From assembly GCF_004795035.1 (NCBI RefSeq), contig NZ_SSBK01000027.1, positions 1 through 64,000 of the forward strand: a stretch of 64,000 nucleotides of DNA, in the 5' to 3' direction. The notes beneath the pieces were generated by a model that searched no databases, had not been told where the DNA came from, and worked only from the letters and a program-made list of their open reading frames with translations. A program made the translations under genes and the position numbers. Positions 16,995 to 26,022 of this stretch are shown one piece after another (positions within the stretch are counted from its first letter, which is position 1; each line of letters starts with the position of its first letter). This stretch comes from Streptomyces sp. A0958 (lineage in GTDB: Bacteria > Actinomycetota > Actinomycetes > Streptomycetales > Streptomycetaceae).

Positions 16995-18590
16995 GTGCCC
17001 GAGCTGAGATCAGCCGGTGTCGAGCGCCGCACCTTCCTGCGTTACACCAGTGCCGTCGGTGCCGCGGCCGCCATCACGGCAGGCCTGTCCGCCTGCGGCG
17101 GTCCGTCCTCGACCACCAACGGCTCGACGGACAAGGGCAGCGGCAGCGACCTCATCGAGGCCGGTCTGTCCTACCCGCTGTCGACCGGCTTCGACCCGAT
17201 GATCACCTCGGGCGCGACCCCGTACGCCGCCAATATGCACATCTTCGAGGGCCTGGTGGATCTCGATCCGACAACGCTCGTGGCACGGCCGGCTCTCGCC
17301 ACCGAGATGCCGAAGAAGATCAACGCCACCACCTACCGCGCCACGCTGCGCAAGGGCGCGACCTTCCACGACGGATCGGCCGTCACCGCCGACGACGTCG
17401 TCTTCAGCTTCGAACGCATCCTGGACCCGAAGAACGCCTCCCTCATGGCGCAGTTCGTGCCCTTCATCGACGCCGTCAAGGCCGTCGACGCCTCCACGGT
17501 CGAGTTCAAGCTCAAGTACCCCTTCGCACTGTTCCCGTCCCGCATCGCCGTGGCCCGGATCGTTCCGAAGAAGATCGTCGAGCCCGACCCCAAGGCCTTC
17601 GACGCCAAGCCGGTCGGCTCGGGCCCGTACAAGTTCGTCTCCGCCACCCGCGAGGACAAGATCGTCTTCGAGGCGTACGACAAGTACAACGGCTCGCACC
17701 CCGCCAAGGCCAAGAAGATGATCTGGCGCCTGATATCGGACCAGTCGGCCCGTGTCAGCGCCATGCAGTCCGGCCGCGTCCAGGCCATCGAGGACGTCCC
17801 CTACATCGACGTCAAGGGGCTCTCCGGCACCGCGAAGACCGAGTCCGTGCAGTCCTTCGGCCTGCTCTTCCTCATGTGCAACACCGCGGACAAGCGGTTC
17901 GCGGACAAGCGGGTGCGCCAGGCCCTGCACTACGCGCTGGACACCGAGAAGATCATCAAGACCGCCATGGTCGGCAACGCCACCGCTGCCACGGGCTACG
18001 TCCCCGCCACGCACCCCGACTACCACAAGGCCGCCACCGTCTACACGCACGACGTGGCCAAGGCGAAGAAGCTGCTCGCCGAAGCGGGCGTGAAGGACCT
18101 CAGGTTCACCCTCCTGACCGCCGACACCGGCTGGGTCAAGGACGTCGCCCCGCTGATCAAGGAGAGCTGGGCCGCCGCCGGCATCGAGGCCACCCTCAAC
18201 ATCGCCCAGTCCGCCGCCCAGTACGCCAAGGTCGACAAGGGGGACTTCGAAGTCCTCGTCGCCCCCGGTGACCCCTCGGTCTTCGGAAACGACGCCGACC
18301 TGCTGCTGCGCTGGTTCTACTACGGCTTCTGGCCCGAGAACCGCTACGGCTGGGCCAAGTCCGCCGCCTACAAGAAGGTCAAGCAGACCCTCGACAAGGC
18401 CGCCCAGGCCGCCGACGAGACCAAGCGCAAGGAGCTGTGGGCCGAGGTGACCGACCTCGTCGCCGACGAGGCCGCGCTCTACCCGATCCTGCACCGCAAG
18501 CTCCCCACCGCCTGGAACGAGAAGGCGCTCCCCGGCTTCAAGCCGCTGCCCACCACGGGCCTGTCCTTCCTGGACGTCGGCCGCGCCTGA
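16995..18590 (+). CDS. ABC solute-binding lipoprotein, SBP_bac_5 family
   Basis: An extracytoplasmic binding protein of the dipeptide/oligopeptide class, 531 residues. The export signal contains a twin-arginine motif (ERRTFLRYTS) and ends in a lipobox, GLSACGG, so it is probably a Tat-exported lipoprotein. The mature part has typical class C segments: LRKGATFHDGSAVTADDVVFS and KRVRQALHYALD-type regions. GTG start with GGAGG six bases upstream. In corynebacteria, related Sia-type ABC systems import sialic acid; here the flanking regulator, operator and terminal lyase support the same role. A peptide substrate remains possible from family alone. Confidence 0.8.
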   Translation: MPELRSAGVERRTFLRYTSAVGAAAAITAGLSACGGPSSTTNGSTDKGSGSDLIEAGLSYPLSTGFDPMITSGATPYAANMHIFEGLVDLDPTTLVARPALATEMPKKINATTYRATLRKGATFHDGSAVTADDVVFSFERILDPKNASLMAQFVPFIDAVKAVDASTVEFKLKYPFALFPSRIAVARIVPKKIVEPDPKAFDAKPVGSGPYKFVSATREDKIVFEAYDKYNGSHPAKAKKMIWRLISDQSARVSAMQSGRVQAIEDVPYIDVKGLSGTAKTESVQSFGLLFLMCNTADKRFADKRVRQALHYALDTEKIIKTAMVGNATAATGYVPATHPDYHKAATVYTHDVAKAKKLLAEAGVKDLRFTLLTADTGWVKDVAPLIKESWAAAGIEATLNIAQSAAQYAKVDKGDFEVLVAPGDPSVFGNDADLLLRWFYYGFWPENRYGWAKSAAYKKVKQTLDKAAQAADETKRKELWAEVTDLVADEAALYPILHRKLPTAWNEKALPGFKPLPTTGLSFLDVGRA

Positions 18591-18727
18591 CCGGCGCCCG
18601 GCCCACGGCCGCCGCCCCCCCGGCCACCCGAACGGCGCGGCCCGCCCGCGCCCCACACCCCGGTCCGGGACCCCGACCACCCCGGTGTCCCGGACCGGAC
18701 GACCGCCCAACCGCAAGGAACCCGACG

Positions 18728-19678
18728 ATGGTTGCTTTTCTCCGGCTCGCGCTGCGCCGCGTCGCGATGATGCCGGTGATGATCCTCGGCATCGCGCTGC
18801 TCGTCTTCGTGGTGCTGCAGTTCTCGCCGGTCGACCCGGCCTTCAACGCGCTCGGGGAGAGCGCCACCCCCGAGGCCCGGGAGGCCTTCGCCGAGGCCAA
18901 CGGGCTCAACGACCCGCTGCCCGTACGCTACTTCCACTTCCTCGGCCAGCTGCTCCACTTCGATCTCGGCTCGACCGTCCCGCCGAGCCAGCCCGTGATC
19001 GACCGGATCACCGCCGCCTTCCCGCTCACCCTCCAGCTCACCATCCTCGGGCTCGTCATCGCCATCGTCCTCGCCGTCCTCGGCGGCGTCCTGGGCGCGA
19101 TGTACCGCGACCGCTGGCCCGACCAGCTCTTCCGGGTCCTGTCCATGGCCGGGGTCGCCATCCCGTCGTTCTGGCTCGGCGTCCTGCTCATCCAGCAGTT
19201 CGCGCTGAACACCCAGCTCTTCCCGACCGGCGGATACACCAACATCGCCGACTCCTTCGGCGGCTGGCTGCGCACGATGTTCCTGCCCGCCGTGTCCCTC
19301 GCGGTGCCCGTCGCGGCGTCCCTCGCCCGCCTCATCCGCACCGCCATGGTCACCGAACTCGACCGCGACTACGTCCGCACCGCCCAGGGCAACGGCCTCC
19401 CCGTCTTCCTGGTCATCCGCTCCGTGCTGCGCAACGCGCTCGTCACCCCGCTCACCGTGCTCGGCGTCAAGGTCGGCTACCTGCTCAGCGGAGCCGTCGT
19501 CATCGAAGCGATCTTCGACCTGCCCGGCATGGGCAAACTCATCCTCGAAGGTGTCACCGGAGGCGACGTCGCCCTGGTCCAGGGCACCGTACTGACCATC
19601 GCCATCGCGTTCCTGGTGGTCAACGTCATCGTCGACCTGCTCTACCTGCTGGTCAACCCGCGCATCAGGACGGTGTGA
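18728..19678 (+). CDS. ABC permease (DppB type)
   Basis: A membrane permease of 316 residues, six helices expected. It starts with the family's amphipathic segment and first helix (LALRRVAMMPVMILGIALLVFVV) and carries the EAA-like loop around DRDYVRTAQGNGLPVFLVI. It is separated from the binding-protein gene by about 135 bases without a clear terminator, and its stop lies one base before the next start. It should pair with the permease half of the fusion protein at 19680. ATG with AAGGAA upstream fixes the start. Confidence 0.88.
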   Translation: MVAFLRLALRRVAMMPVMILGIALLVFVVLQFSPVDPAFNALGESATPEAREAFAEANGLNDPLPVRYFHFLGQLLHFDLGSTVPPSQPVIDRITAAFPLTLQLTILGLVIAIVLAVLGGVLGAMYRDRWPDQLFRVLSMAGVAIPSFWLGVLLIQQFALNTQLFPTGGYTNIADSFGGWLRTMFLPAVSLAVPVAASLARLIRTAMVTELDRDYVRTAQGNGLPVFLVIRSVLRNALVTPLTVLGVKVGYLLSGAVVIEAIFDLPGMGKLILEGVTGGDVALVQGTVLTIAIAFLVVNVIVDLLYLLVNPRIRTV

Positions 19679-19679
19679 C

Positions 19680-21653
19680 ATGTTCGCCACGGGCCGTCTG
19701 GCCAAGAAGCTCTCCCGACCGGGCGTCGCCTTCCGCGCCCTCCCGGTAACCTCCCGCGTCGCCCTCGGCGTCCTGATCGTCGTCCTCCTCGGCGCCGTAC
19801 TGGCCCCCCTGCTCACCCAGGACCCGCTGGCCACCGGCAACCCCGTCCAGGCCCCGAGCGGCGAGCACTGGTTCGGCACCGACCGGGCCGGCCGCGACGT
19901 GTTCGCCCGCGTCGTGCACGGCTCGCGCTACTCGCTGATCATCGGCCTCGGCGCGACCGCCTGCGCCCTGGTCGCCGGCTCCCTGCTCGGCGCGCTCGCC
20001 GCCACCTCGCGCAAGCTCGGCGACGAGTCGGTCATGCGCACCCTCGACGTCGTCATGTCCTTCCCGCCGATCGCGCTCGCGGCCGTCCTCGTCGCGGTGT
20101 TCGGCACCAGCATCCCGGTGATCATCTTCACGATCGCCTTCGTCTACACCCCCTCGCTCGCCCGCGTCGTCCGCGCCAACGTCCTCTCCCAGTACGGCGA
20201 GGACTACGTCGCCGCCGAGAAGGTCATCGGCGCCCGGCGCGGCTACATCGTCCTGCGCCACGTCGCCGTCAACTGCATGGCCCCGGTCATGGTGTTCGCC
20301 ACCGTCATGGTCGCCGAGGCGATCATCTTCGAGGCGAGCCTCTCCTTCATCGGCGCCGGTGTGCAGGACCCCGACCCCAGCTGGGGCAGCGTCCTGTCCT
20401 ACGGCCGGCAGATCCTCCTGGCCGGTGGCTGGTGGGCCACCTTCTTCCCCGGCCTCGCCCTGCTGATCACCGTCCTCGCGCTCAACATCCTCTCCGAAGG
20501 GCTCACCGACGCCTCCGCCGCGCCCAAGAGCGCCCGCGCCGCCGCCGACCCCACCGCCACCACCGCACCCGACCCGGTCGAGGCCGCCGCCACCGTCGAC
20601 ATCGACGCCGCCCTCGCCAAGCTCGCCCAGCACATCAACGCCACCGAGCCCACCATCACACCGGTACGCGAGGACGCCGCCGAACTCCTCGTCGTCCGCG
20701 ACCTGGCGATCCGCTTCCCGGACCGCTACGGCGAGATCCCGGTCGTCGACAAGCTGAACTTCACCGTCCACGAGGGCGAAACCCTCGGGCTGGTCGGAGA
20801 GTCCGGCTGCGGCAAGTCCATCACCAGCCTCGCCGTCATGGGCCTCCTCGCCCGCAACGCCGAGGTCAGCGGCGAGATCATGTACCGCGGCCGGGACCTG
20901 CTGAAGCTCCCGCCCAAGGAACGCCGCGCCCTGATGGGCCCCGAGATCGCGATGGTCTACCAGGACGCGCTCTCGTCCCTCAACCCCTCCGTGCTCGTCG
21001 GCACCCAGCTCAAGCAGCTGACCTCGCGCGGCGGTACGAAGACCCCCGCCGAACTCCTGGAGCTCGTCGGCCTCTCGCCCGAGCGCACCCTGCGCAGCTA
21101 CCCGCACGAGCTCTCCGGCGGCCAGCGCCAGCGCGTCCTCATCGCCATGGCCCTCTCCCGCAGCCCCCGCCTCCTGATCGCGGACGAGCCGACCACCGCC
21201 CTCGACGTCACCGTCCAGGCCCAGGTCGTCGAACTCCTCATCCGCCTCCGCGACGAGCTCGGCTTCGCCATGGTGCTGGTCTCCCACGACCTCGCCCTCG
21301 TCGGCGACCTCTCGCACCGGGTCGCCGTGATGTACGCGGGACGGCTCGCCGAGGTCGGCGACACCCGGTCGGTCCTCACCGACCCCGCCCACCACTACAG
21401 CCGCGGCCTCCTCGGCTCCGTCGTCTCCCTGGAGGCCGGTGCCGAGCGGCTCCACCAGATCCGCGGCGTCGTCCCCGCACCCCAGGGCTTCGGCGCGGGC
21501 TGCCGCTTCGCCGGCCGCTGCGGTGCGGCGACCGACCTCTGCCGCACCACCGCCCCCGTCATCACCGGGCGCGGCGACACGAAGGACCACGGCTTCGCCT
21601 GCCACCACCCGGCCCAGGCCGCCGCGAAGAAGCTCGAAGGGAGCGCCCTGTGA
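19680..21653 (+). CDS. ABC permease-ATPase fusion (DppC-DppD)
   Basis: A single 657-residue chain joining two subunits that are usually separate. Residues about 1-285 are a DppC permease: HWFGTDRAGRDVFARVVHGSR, the EAA loop with GEDYVAAEKVIGA, and WGSVLSYGRQ. An Ala/Thr-rich linker at about 285-330 follows. The rest is an ATPase with Walker A GESGCGKS (near 375), signature LSGGQRQR, Walker B LLIADEPTTALD and a switch His in VSHDLALV. A C-terminal oligopeptide-type extension contains a Cys cluster (GCRFAGRC, LCRTT, ACHH). The join is continuous in frame with no stop or frameshift. It overlaps the next ATPase by GTGA. Confidence 0.9.
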   Translation: MFATGRLAKKLSRPGVAFRALPVTSRVALGVLIVVLLGAVLAPLLTQDPLATGNPVQAPSGEHWFGTDRAGRDVFARVVHGSRYSLIIGLGATACALVAGSLLGALAATSRKLGDESVMRTLDVVMSFPPIALAAVLVAVFGTSIPVIIFTIAFVYTPSLARVVRANVLSQYGEDYVAAEKVIGARRGYIVLRHVAVNCMAPVMVFATVMVAEAIIFEASLSFIGAGVQDPDPSWGSVLSYGRQILLAGGWWATFFPGLALLITVLALNILSEGLTDASAAPKSARAAADPTATTAPDPVEAAATVDIDAALAKLAQHINATEPTITPVREDAAELLVVRDLAIRFPDRYGEIPVVDKLNFTVHEGETLGLVGESGCGKSITSLAVMGLLARNAEVSGEIMYRGRDLLKLPPKERRALMGPEIAMVYQDALSSLNPSVLVGTQLKQLTSRGGTKTPAELLELVGLSPERTLRSYPHELSGGQRQRVLIAMALSRSPRLLIADEPTTALDVTVQAQVVELLIRLRDELGFAMVLVSHDLALVGDLSHRVAVMYAGRLAEVGDTRSVLTDPAHHYSRGLLGSVVSLEAGAERLHQIRGVVPAPQGFGAGCRFAGRCGAATDLCRTTAPVITGRGDTKDHGFACHHPAQAAAKKLEGSAL

Positions 21654-22657
21654 TCAGGCTCAACGGCGTTCACGTACGCCACAAGGCACGCAGCGGAGGC
21701 ATCTTCAGCCGCGACGCCGTCCACGCCCTGACCGACGCCACCCTGGAGGTCAAACGGGGCGAGATCGTCGGCCTGGTCGGCGAGTCCGGCTGCGGCAAGT
21801 CGACGCTCGCCCGGGTCCTGACCGGACTGCAGAAGCCCACCGAGGGCGAGGTCCTCTTCCACGGGAAGGACCTGTGGGCGATGTCGGGCGCCGAGCGGCG
21901 GAACGACTTCGGCTCGGCCGTCGGCGTCGTCTTCCAGGACCCGTCCACCGCGCTCAACCCGAGGCTCACGGTCCGCCAGATCCTGCGCGACCCGCTCGAC
22001 GTGCACCGCCGCGGCACCCGCGAGGAGCGCGAGGCCCGCGTCGAGGAACTTCTCGACCTGGTCGGCCTCCCCGGACACACCCTGGCCGCGCTGCCCGGCC
22101 AGCTCTCCGGCGGCCAGCGCCAGCGCGTCGCCATCGCCCGCGCCCTGGCCCTCGAACCGGAGCTGATCGTCGCCGACGAACCCACCTCCGCGCTCGACGT
22201 CTCGGTCCGCGCCCAGGTCCTCAACCTCCTGGTGGACCTGCGCGAACGCCTCGGCCTCGGCATGGTGTTCATCTCGCACGACATCCAGACCGTGCGCTAC
22301 CTCGCCGACCGCATCGCCGTCCTCTACCTCGGCCGCATCGTCGAGGAGGGCCGCGCGGCCGACGTCGCGGGCGCCCCCTCGCACCCGTACACCGAGGCAC
22401 TGCTCTCCGCGACGCCCAGTCTCATGGAGGCGACGGAACGCATCGTGCTCACCGGCCCGGTGCCCTCCGCCACCAACCCGCCGCCCGGCTGCCCGTTCAG
22501 CACCCGTTGCTGGAAGGCCGACGACGCGTGCACCACCGCCTTCCCGGCGGAGACCTTCGGGCCCCGGGAGCACCGCTGGCACTGCGTCCACCCCCAGACC
22601 CCCGCGTCCCCCTCCGGGGACCCGACCCCCGTACCGTCCGCAAGGAGCACCGCATGA
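21650..22657 (+). CDS. ABC ATPase (DppF type)
   Basis: The second nucleotide-binding subunit, 335 residues, cytosolic. Walker A GESGCGKST, Q-loop VVFQDPSTALNPR, signature LSGGQRQR, Walker B LIVADEPTSALD and switch His in ISHDIQTVRYL are all present. The C-terminal CPFSTRCWKADDAC is the oligopeptide-transporter extension that can hold an Fe-S cluster. The GTG start overlaps the fusion gene's stop (GTGA), and its own stop overlaps the lyase start (ATGA), so expression is coupled throughout. It pairs with the ATPase half of the fusion. Confidence 0.92.
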   Translation: MIRLNGVHVRHKARSGGIFSRDAVHALTDATLEVKRGEIVGLVGESGCGKSTLARVLTGLQKPTEGEVLFHGKDLWAMSGAERRNDFGSAVGVVFQDPSTALNPRLTVRQILRDPLDVHRRGTREEREARVEELLDLVGLPGHTLAALPGQLSGGQRQRVAIARALALEPELIVADEPTSALDVSVRAQVLNLLVDLRERLGLGMVFISHDIQTVRYLADRIAVLYLGRIVEEGRAADVAGAPSHPYTEALLSATPSLMEATERIVLTGPVPSATNPPPGCPFSTRCWKADDACTTAFPAETFGPREHRWHCVHPQTPASPSGDPTPVPSARSTA

Positions 22658-23589
22658 CCGCCCGAACCCCCCGCTACACGGGAGTGATCCCGCCCGTCGT
22701 CACCCCGCTCACCGCGGACGGCGAGCTCGACATCCCCTCCCTGGAGCGGGTCGTGGGGCACCTCATCGACGGCGGTGTCACCGGGCTCTTCGCCCTCGGC
22801 AGCTCCGGCGAGACCGCCTACCTCACCCCCGGTGAGCAGGACCGGGTCATCGAGGCCATCACCGCCGCGGCCGGCGGCCAGGTGCCGGTCCTCGTCGGCG
22901 CGATCGAGACCACCACCAACCGGGCGATCGAGCGCGCCCGGCGCGCCGCGGAGCTCGGCGCCGACGCCGTCGTCGTCACCGCGCCGTTCTACACCCGCAC
23001 CCACGACACGGAGATCGACCGGCACTTCAGGGACGTCGCCGCCGCCCTCGACCTGCCCGTCCTCGCGTACGACGTGCCGGTCTGCGTGCACAGCAAGCTC
23101 GACCCGGAACTGCTGCTCCCGCTCGCCGCCGACGGCGTGCTGGCCGGTGTGAAGGACTCCAGCGGCGACGACGGCTCGTTCCGGCGGCTGGCCATCGGGG
23201 CCCGCGAGCTCCCGGAGTTCTCCGTGCTCACCGGTCACGAGCTGGTCGTCGACGCGATGATGCTGGGCGGCGCCGACGGCTCGGTACCGGGACTCGGCAA
23301 CGTCGACCCGCACGGGTACGTACGGCTCCACGAGGCAGCGGTGCGCGGCGACTGGGCCGCCGCCCGGGCCGAACAGGACCGCCTCGTCGCACTGTTCGAC
23401 ATCATCCGCGCCGCCCGCCCCGGCACGGCCTCCGCCACGGCGGCCGGGCTCGGCGCGTTCAAGACCGCGCTGATGCTGCGCGGCATCATCGCCACCAACG
23501 TGATGAGCCCGCCGATGCGCAGGCTCGATGCCGAGGAGACGGCCACGATCGCCGCCTGCCTGGAGCGCGCGGGGATCGCCACCATCTGA
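22654..23589 (+). CDS. Second NanA/DapA-family lyase
   Basis: A 311-residue class I aldolase barrel, last in the ABC-importer operon. GSSGETAYLT, APFYTRTHDTEI, LAYDVPVCVHSKL and the Schiff-base Lys in LAGVKDSSGDDG match the NanA copy at 10178-11137 nearly motif for motif, so the two are paralogs from a common duplication or acquired as a pair. Coupled translation with the importer (ATGA overlap) suggests it acts on what is imported. It may prefer a modified sialic acid (for example Neu5Gc, KDN or an anhydro form) or simply raise lyase dose; sequence does not decide. Confidence 0.8.
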   Translation: MTARTPRYTGVIPPVVTPLTADGELDIPSLERVVGHLIDGGVTGLFALGSSGETAYLTPGEQDRVIEAITAAAGGQVPVLVGAIETTTNRAIERARRAAELGADAVVVTAPFYTRTHDTEIDRHFRDVAAALDLPVLAYDVPVCVHSKLDPELLLPLAADGVLAGVKDSSGDDGSFRRLAIGARELPEFSVLTGHELVVDAMMLGGADGSVPGLGNVDPHGYVRLHEAAVRGDWAAARAEQDRLVALFDIIRAARPGTASATAAGLGAFKTALMLRGIIATNVMSPPMRRLDAEETATIAACLERAGIATI

Positions 23590-23611
23590 CGGGACGGCAC
23601 GCCGGACGCGA

Positions 23612-23653
23612 AAAGGTCCGGCCGGACAGCGAAAGCTGTCGGGCCGGACCTTT
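23612..23653. terminator. Bidirectional terminator after the sialic-acid island
   Basis: An 18-20-bp stem beginning AAAGGTCCGGCC and closed by a GAAA tetraloop, followed by TTT on the + strand. It lies between the second lyase and the convergent chaplin gene. Confidence 0.85.
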
Positions 23654-23674
23654 GGTGCGTGGGGGAGCGTCAGC

Positions 23675-24508
23675 TCACTTCTGCGCGGCGCGGGCGCGGC
23701 GCATCAGCAGGCCGCCACCGAGCACCATCGCGGCGCTGGCGCCACCGGCGATGCCGAGGTTGCCGTTGGCACCGGTGTGCGCCATCTGCGGCGGCTTGTG
23801 GTGCTTGGGGGTGTGGTGCCAGGTGTGGGTCGGCGGGTTGTGCGGGTGCCACGCGTGGGTGGGCGGGTTGTGCGTGGGCGGGTTGTGCGTCGGGGGCTTG
23901 TGGTGCGTCGGCGGCTTGTGCGTCGGGGGCTTGTGGTGCGGGGGCTTGTGGTGCGTGGGCGGGGTCGGCGGGTTGTGGTGGTGTCCGGGCGGGCAGTCGT
24001 CGTCGTGGTGCTTCGGCGGCTTGTGGTGCGGCGGCTTGTGGGTGGGCGGGTTGTGGTGCGGCGGGTTCTCGACCTCGCCGCCGCTGTTCTCGCACTCGTT
24101 GCCGGCGGCCGGGTTCAGCAGGCCGACCACGTTGACCGTGTTGCCGCAGGCGTTGACCGGGATGTCGACCGGGGCCTGGACCACGTTGCCCGAGAGCACG
24201 CCGGGGGAGCCGACGGCCACGCCGTCGGCGTCCGCACCCTGCGCGTGGCCGGGGGCCGCGTCGCCGCCCTCGTTCTCGCACTCGTTGCCGAAGGCGGGGT
24301 TCAGCAGGCCGACCACGTCGACCGTGTTGCCGCAGATGTTGACGGGGACGTGCACGGGGACCTGCACGACGTTGCCCGACCCGACACCGGGCGAACCGAC
24401 AGCGGCGCCGTCGGCCGAGGCGTCGGCGAAGGCGTAGCCGCCGGAGGCGGTCAGGATGCCTGACGCCGCCGCCATGACGAGCACGCTTTTACTCAAGGCT
24501 TTTCGCAT
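23675..24508 (-). CDS. Long chaplin with two chaplin domains and a cell-wall sorting signal
   Basis: A cell-wall-anchored aerial-hypha surface protein, 277 residues, of the ChpA/B/C type. It has a signal peptide (residues 1-28, ending YAFA) and two chaplin domains of about 40 residues (VNICGNTVDVVGLLNPAFGN and VNACGNTVNVVGLLNPAAGN), each with a Cys pair. A long His/Pro-rich stalk built on HKPP and HNPPT repeats follows (about 120-245). The end is a sortase-like signal: MAHTG, a hydrophobic helix, then MRRARA. The usual chaplin motif is LAxTG; here Leu is replaced by Met. The start is ATG 24508 after AGGAAGGG; a longer frame upstream is unsupported. Confidence 0.92.
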   Translation of the reverse strand: MRKALSKSVLVMAAASGILTASGGYAFADASADGAAVGSPGVGSGNVVQVPVHVPVNICGNTVDVVGLLNPAFGNECENEGGDAAPGHAQGADADGVAVGSPGVLSGNVVQAPVDIPVNACGNTVNVVGLLNPAAGNECENSGGEVENPPHHNPPTHKPPHHKPPKHHDDDCPPGHHHNPPTPPTHHKPPHHKPPTHKPPTHHKPPTHNPPTHNPPTHAWHPHNPPTHTWHHTPKHHKPPQMAHTGANGNLGIAGGASAAMVLGGGLLMRRARAAQK

Positions 24509-24865
24509 TGGGGCCCTTCCTAGGGACATTTCTCGCGGACGCGCGGCCGCAGTTCGTTCGTCAGGCGGTGCAGCAGCCGTCGGTTCTGACCGTGATGCTT
24601 GGGGAGCCTCCCGGCGGGCGAGCTTGACGACACCCATAACGACGCCCGCGTGCGTGAGAAACGTGAAACCAGTGAATTTCCTGTGACCACCCGTACGGGC
24701 TACGCGTAAGGAGGCCGCTGTCGATTTCCGTCAGTATGTCTCGATCGCTTTCGCACGGGCGTCCGCCACTTCCCAGCATTCGGGTGAATGGTGATAACCA
24801 AACGCCCGGGGGCGAGTTGGGCAGGGCGCTCCGGTACGGGGCTTCCAGTACGAGAAGGGTTCATC
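24509..24865. other. Divergent chaplin-rodlin promoter region
   Basis: 357 bases without a convincing gene between the divergent long chaplin and the first rodlin. It should hold both promoters. An AT-richer stretch at 24655-24690 and a purine-rich GTAAGGAGG at about 24706-24714 stand out, but the latter leads to no sensible reading frame. TTGGGCAG at 24817-24824 aligns with TTGATCAG upstream of the other two rodlins. Confidence 0.5.
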
Positions 24866-25267
24866 GTGATCAAGAAGGTCCTGGCTACGGGTGCTGTCGC
24901 CGCCTCCATCCTCGGGCTCGGCGCCGCGCAGGCGATGGCCATCGGCAACGACGGCGGCACGACCTCCGTGAACGGCAACGGCGCCTCGCAGTCCTTCGGC
25001 AACGCCGTGACGCACGGCGACGGCAGCCCGCAGTTCGACCTGGTCCAGGGCTCGCTGAACAAGCCCTGCGTCGGCCTGCCGCTCAAGGCCAACGTCGGTT
25101 CGCTCATCGGTCTCGTCCCGGTTACGGTCCAGGACGTCAACGTCCTGTCCAACCCGCAGAACCAGCAGTGCACCGAGAACTCCACCCAGGCCAAGGGCGA
25201 CGAGCCGCTGTCGCACATCCTGGACGGCATCCCGGTCCTGTCGGGCAACGGCGTCGGCAACAGCTGA
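24866..25267 (+). CDS. Rodlin protein 1
   Basis: A secreted structural protein of 133 residues that organises chaplin fibrils into the rodlet layer on aerial hyphae and spores. Signal peptide: VIKKVLATGAVAASILGLGA, cleaved after AMA; the mature part starts IGNDGGTTSVNGNGASQSFG. Rodlin hallmarks: QGSLNKPC, VQDVNVLSNPQNQQCTENS, AKGDEPLSH and a C-terminal SGNGVGN. Two conserved Cys are present. The start is GTG 24866 after AGAAGGG at 24853; an upstream ATG adds an unlikely leader. It shares a 75-bp identical block with rodlin 3. Confidence 0.92.
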   Translation: MIKKVLATGAVAASILGLGAAQAMAIGNDGGTTSVNGNGASQSFGNAVTHGDGSPQFDLVQGSLNKPCVGLPLKANVGSLIGLVPVTVQDVNVLSNPQNQQCTENSTQAKGDEPLSHILDGIPVLSGNGVGNS

Positions 25268-25279
25268 TCCGGCCGTCAC

Positions 25280-25324
25280 CAGGCCCGGGCCGCCGGCGTT
25301 CCTCCTCCGAGCGGCCCGGGCCTG
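25280..25324. terminator. Terminator after rodlin 1
   Basis: A perfect 14-bp stem, CAGGCCCGGGCCGC with its complement at 25311-25324, around a 17-base loop, 13 bases after the stop. Confidence 0.8.
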
Positions 25325-25555
25325 CTGCTGCCCTCCCTGTGTCCGCCCGGAATCGGCTGATTCCGGCGGGAACGTCGATCGCTGACCGGAACTGCATCAT
25401 TCGGGCGGTCTTCGAAGAATCTTCTGGTTGAAGAGTTTCGCTTACCGTCCGAAATCGTTACGAATGACAACGGCGGGGTTACGAGCCATCAGGTCCGCGC
25501 TCGTGCGGCACGAAAGCCGTGGCCGCTCCGGACTCCGTCGAAGAAAGGGTTTCAA

Positions 25556-25789
25556 GTGAAGTACACCAAGATCGCCGCCGTCGCCGCCGGTACCCTCATG
25601 GCCATGGGTGCCGCTGCCCCGGCCTTCGCCGACTCCGGCGCCGAGGGTGCCGCCGTCAACTCCCCGGGCGTCCTGTCCGGCAACGTCGTCCAGGTTCCGG
25701 TTCACATCCCGGTGAACGTCTGCGGCAACACCATCGACATCATCGGCCTGCTGAACCCGGCCTTCGGCAACGTCTGCGCCAACGGCTGA
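25556..25789 (+). CDS. Short chaplin
   Basis: A secreted amyloid-forming coat peptide of 77 residues (ChpD-H type). Signal peptide 1-26 ends PAFA, then DSGAEGAAVNSPGVLSGNV leads into one chaplin domain, VPVHIPVNVCGNTIDIIGLL, with Cys in VCGN and NVCANG. The Cys pair is expected to form an intramolecular disulfide. There is no sorting signal, so it is held by assembly or by long chaplins. GTG start with GAAAGGG upstream. It has its own terminator and a 288-base upstream gap, indicating independent transcription. Confidence 0.95.
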   Translation: MKYTKIAAVAAGTLMAMGAAAPAFADSGAEGAAVNSPGVLSGNVVQVPVHIPVNVCGNTIDIIGLLNPAFGNVCANG

Positions 25790-25816
25790 TTCACCCCGCC
25801 GGATTCTCCTCGGCAC

Positions 25817-25857
25817 GGAAAGCCCCGGAGCGCACTCCCCGCGCTCCGGGGCTTTCC
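25817..25857. terminator. Terminator after the short chaplin
   Basis: A perfect 17-bp stem, GGAAAGCCCCGGAGCGC with its complement at 25841-25857, around a 7-base loop. Confidence 0.85.
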
Positions 25858-26022
25858 CGCGCGCCCGGATTCGGAGATTTCGAGAAAGGCCGGGCCTTCC
25901 AGTTGCCCGGCCGCAATCGGGTCGTTAGTCAGGGGGAAAGCGGCGGAAGTCACGGCTAAAGAAGGCTCGTGCGGCGCGGGGACGCGACCGAAACAGACGC
26001 CGCTGCAGAAGGGAACCCGAAA

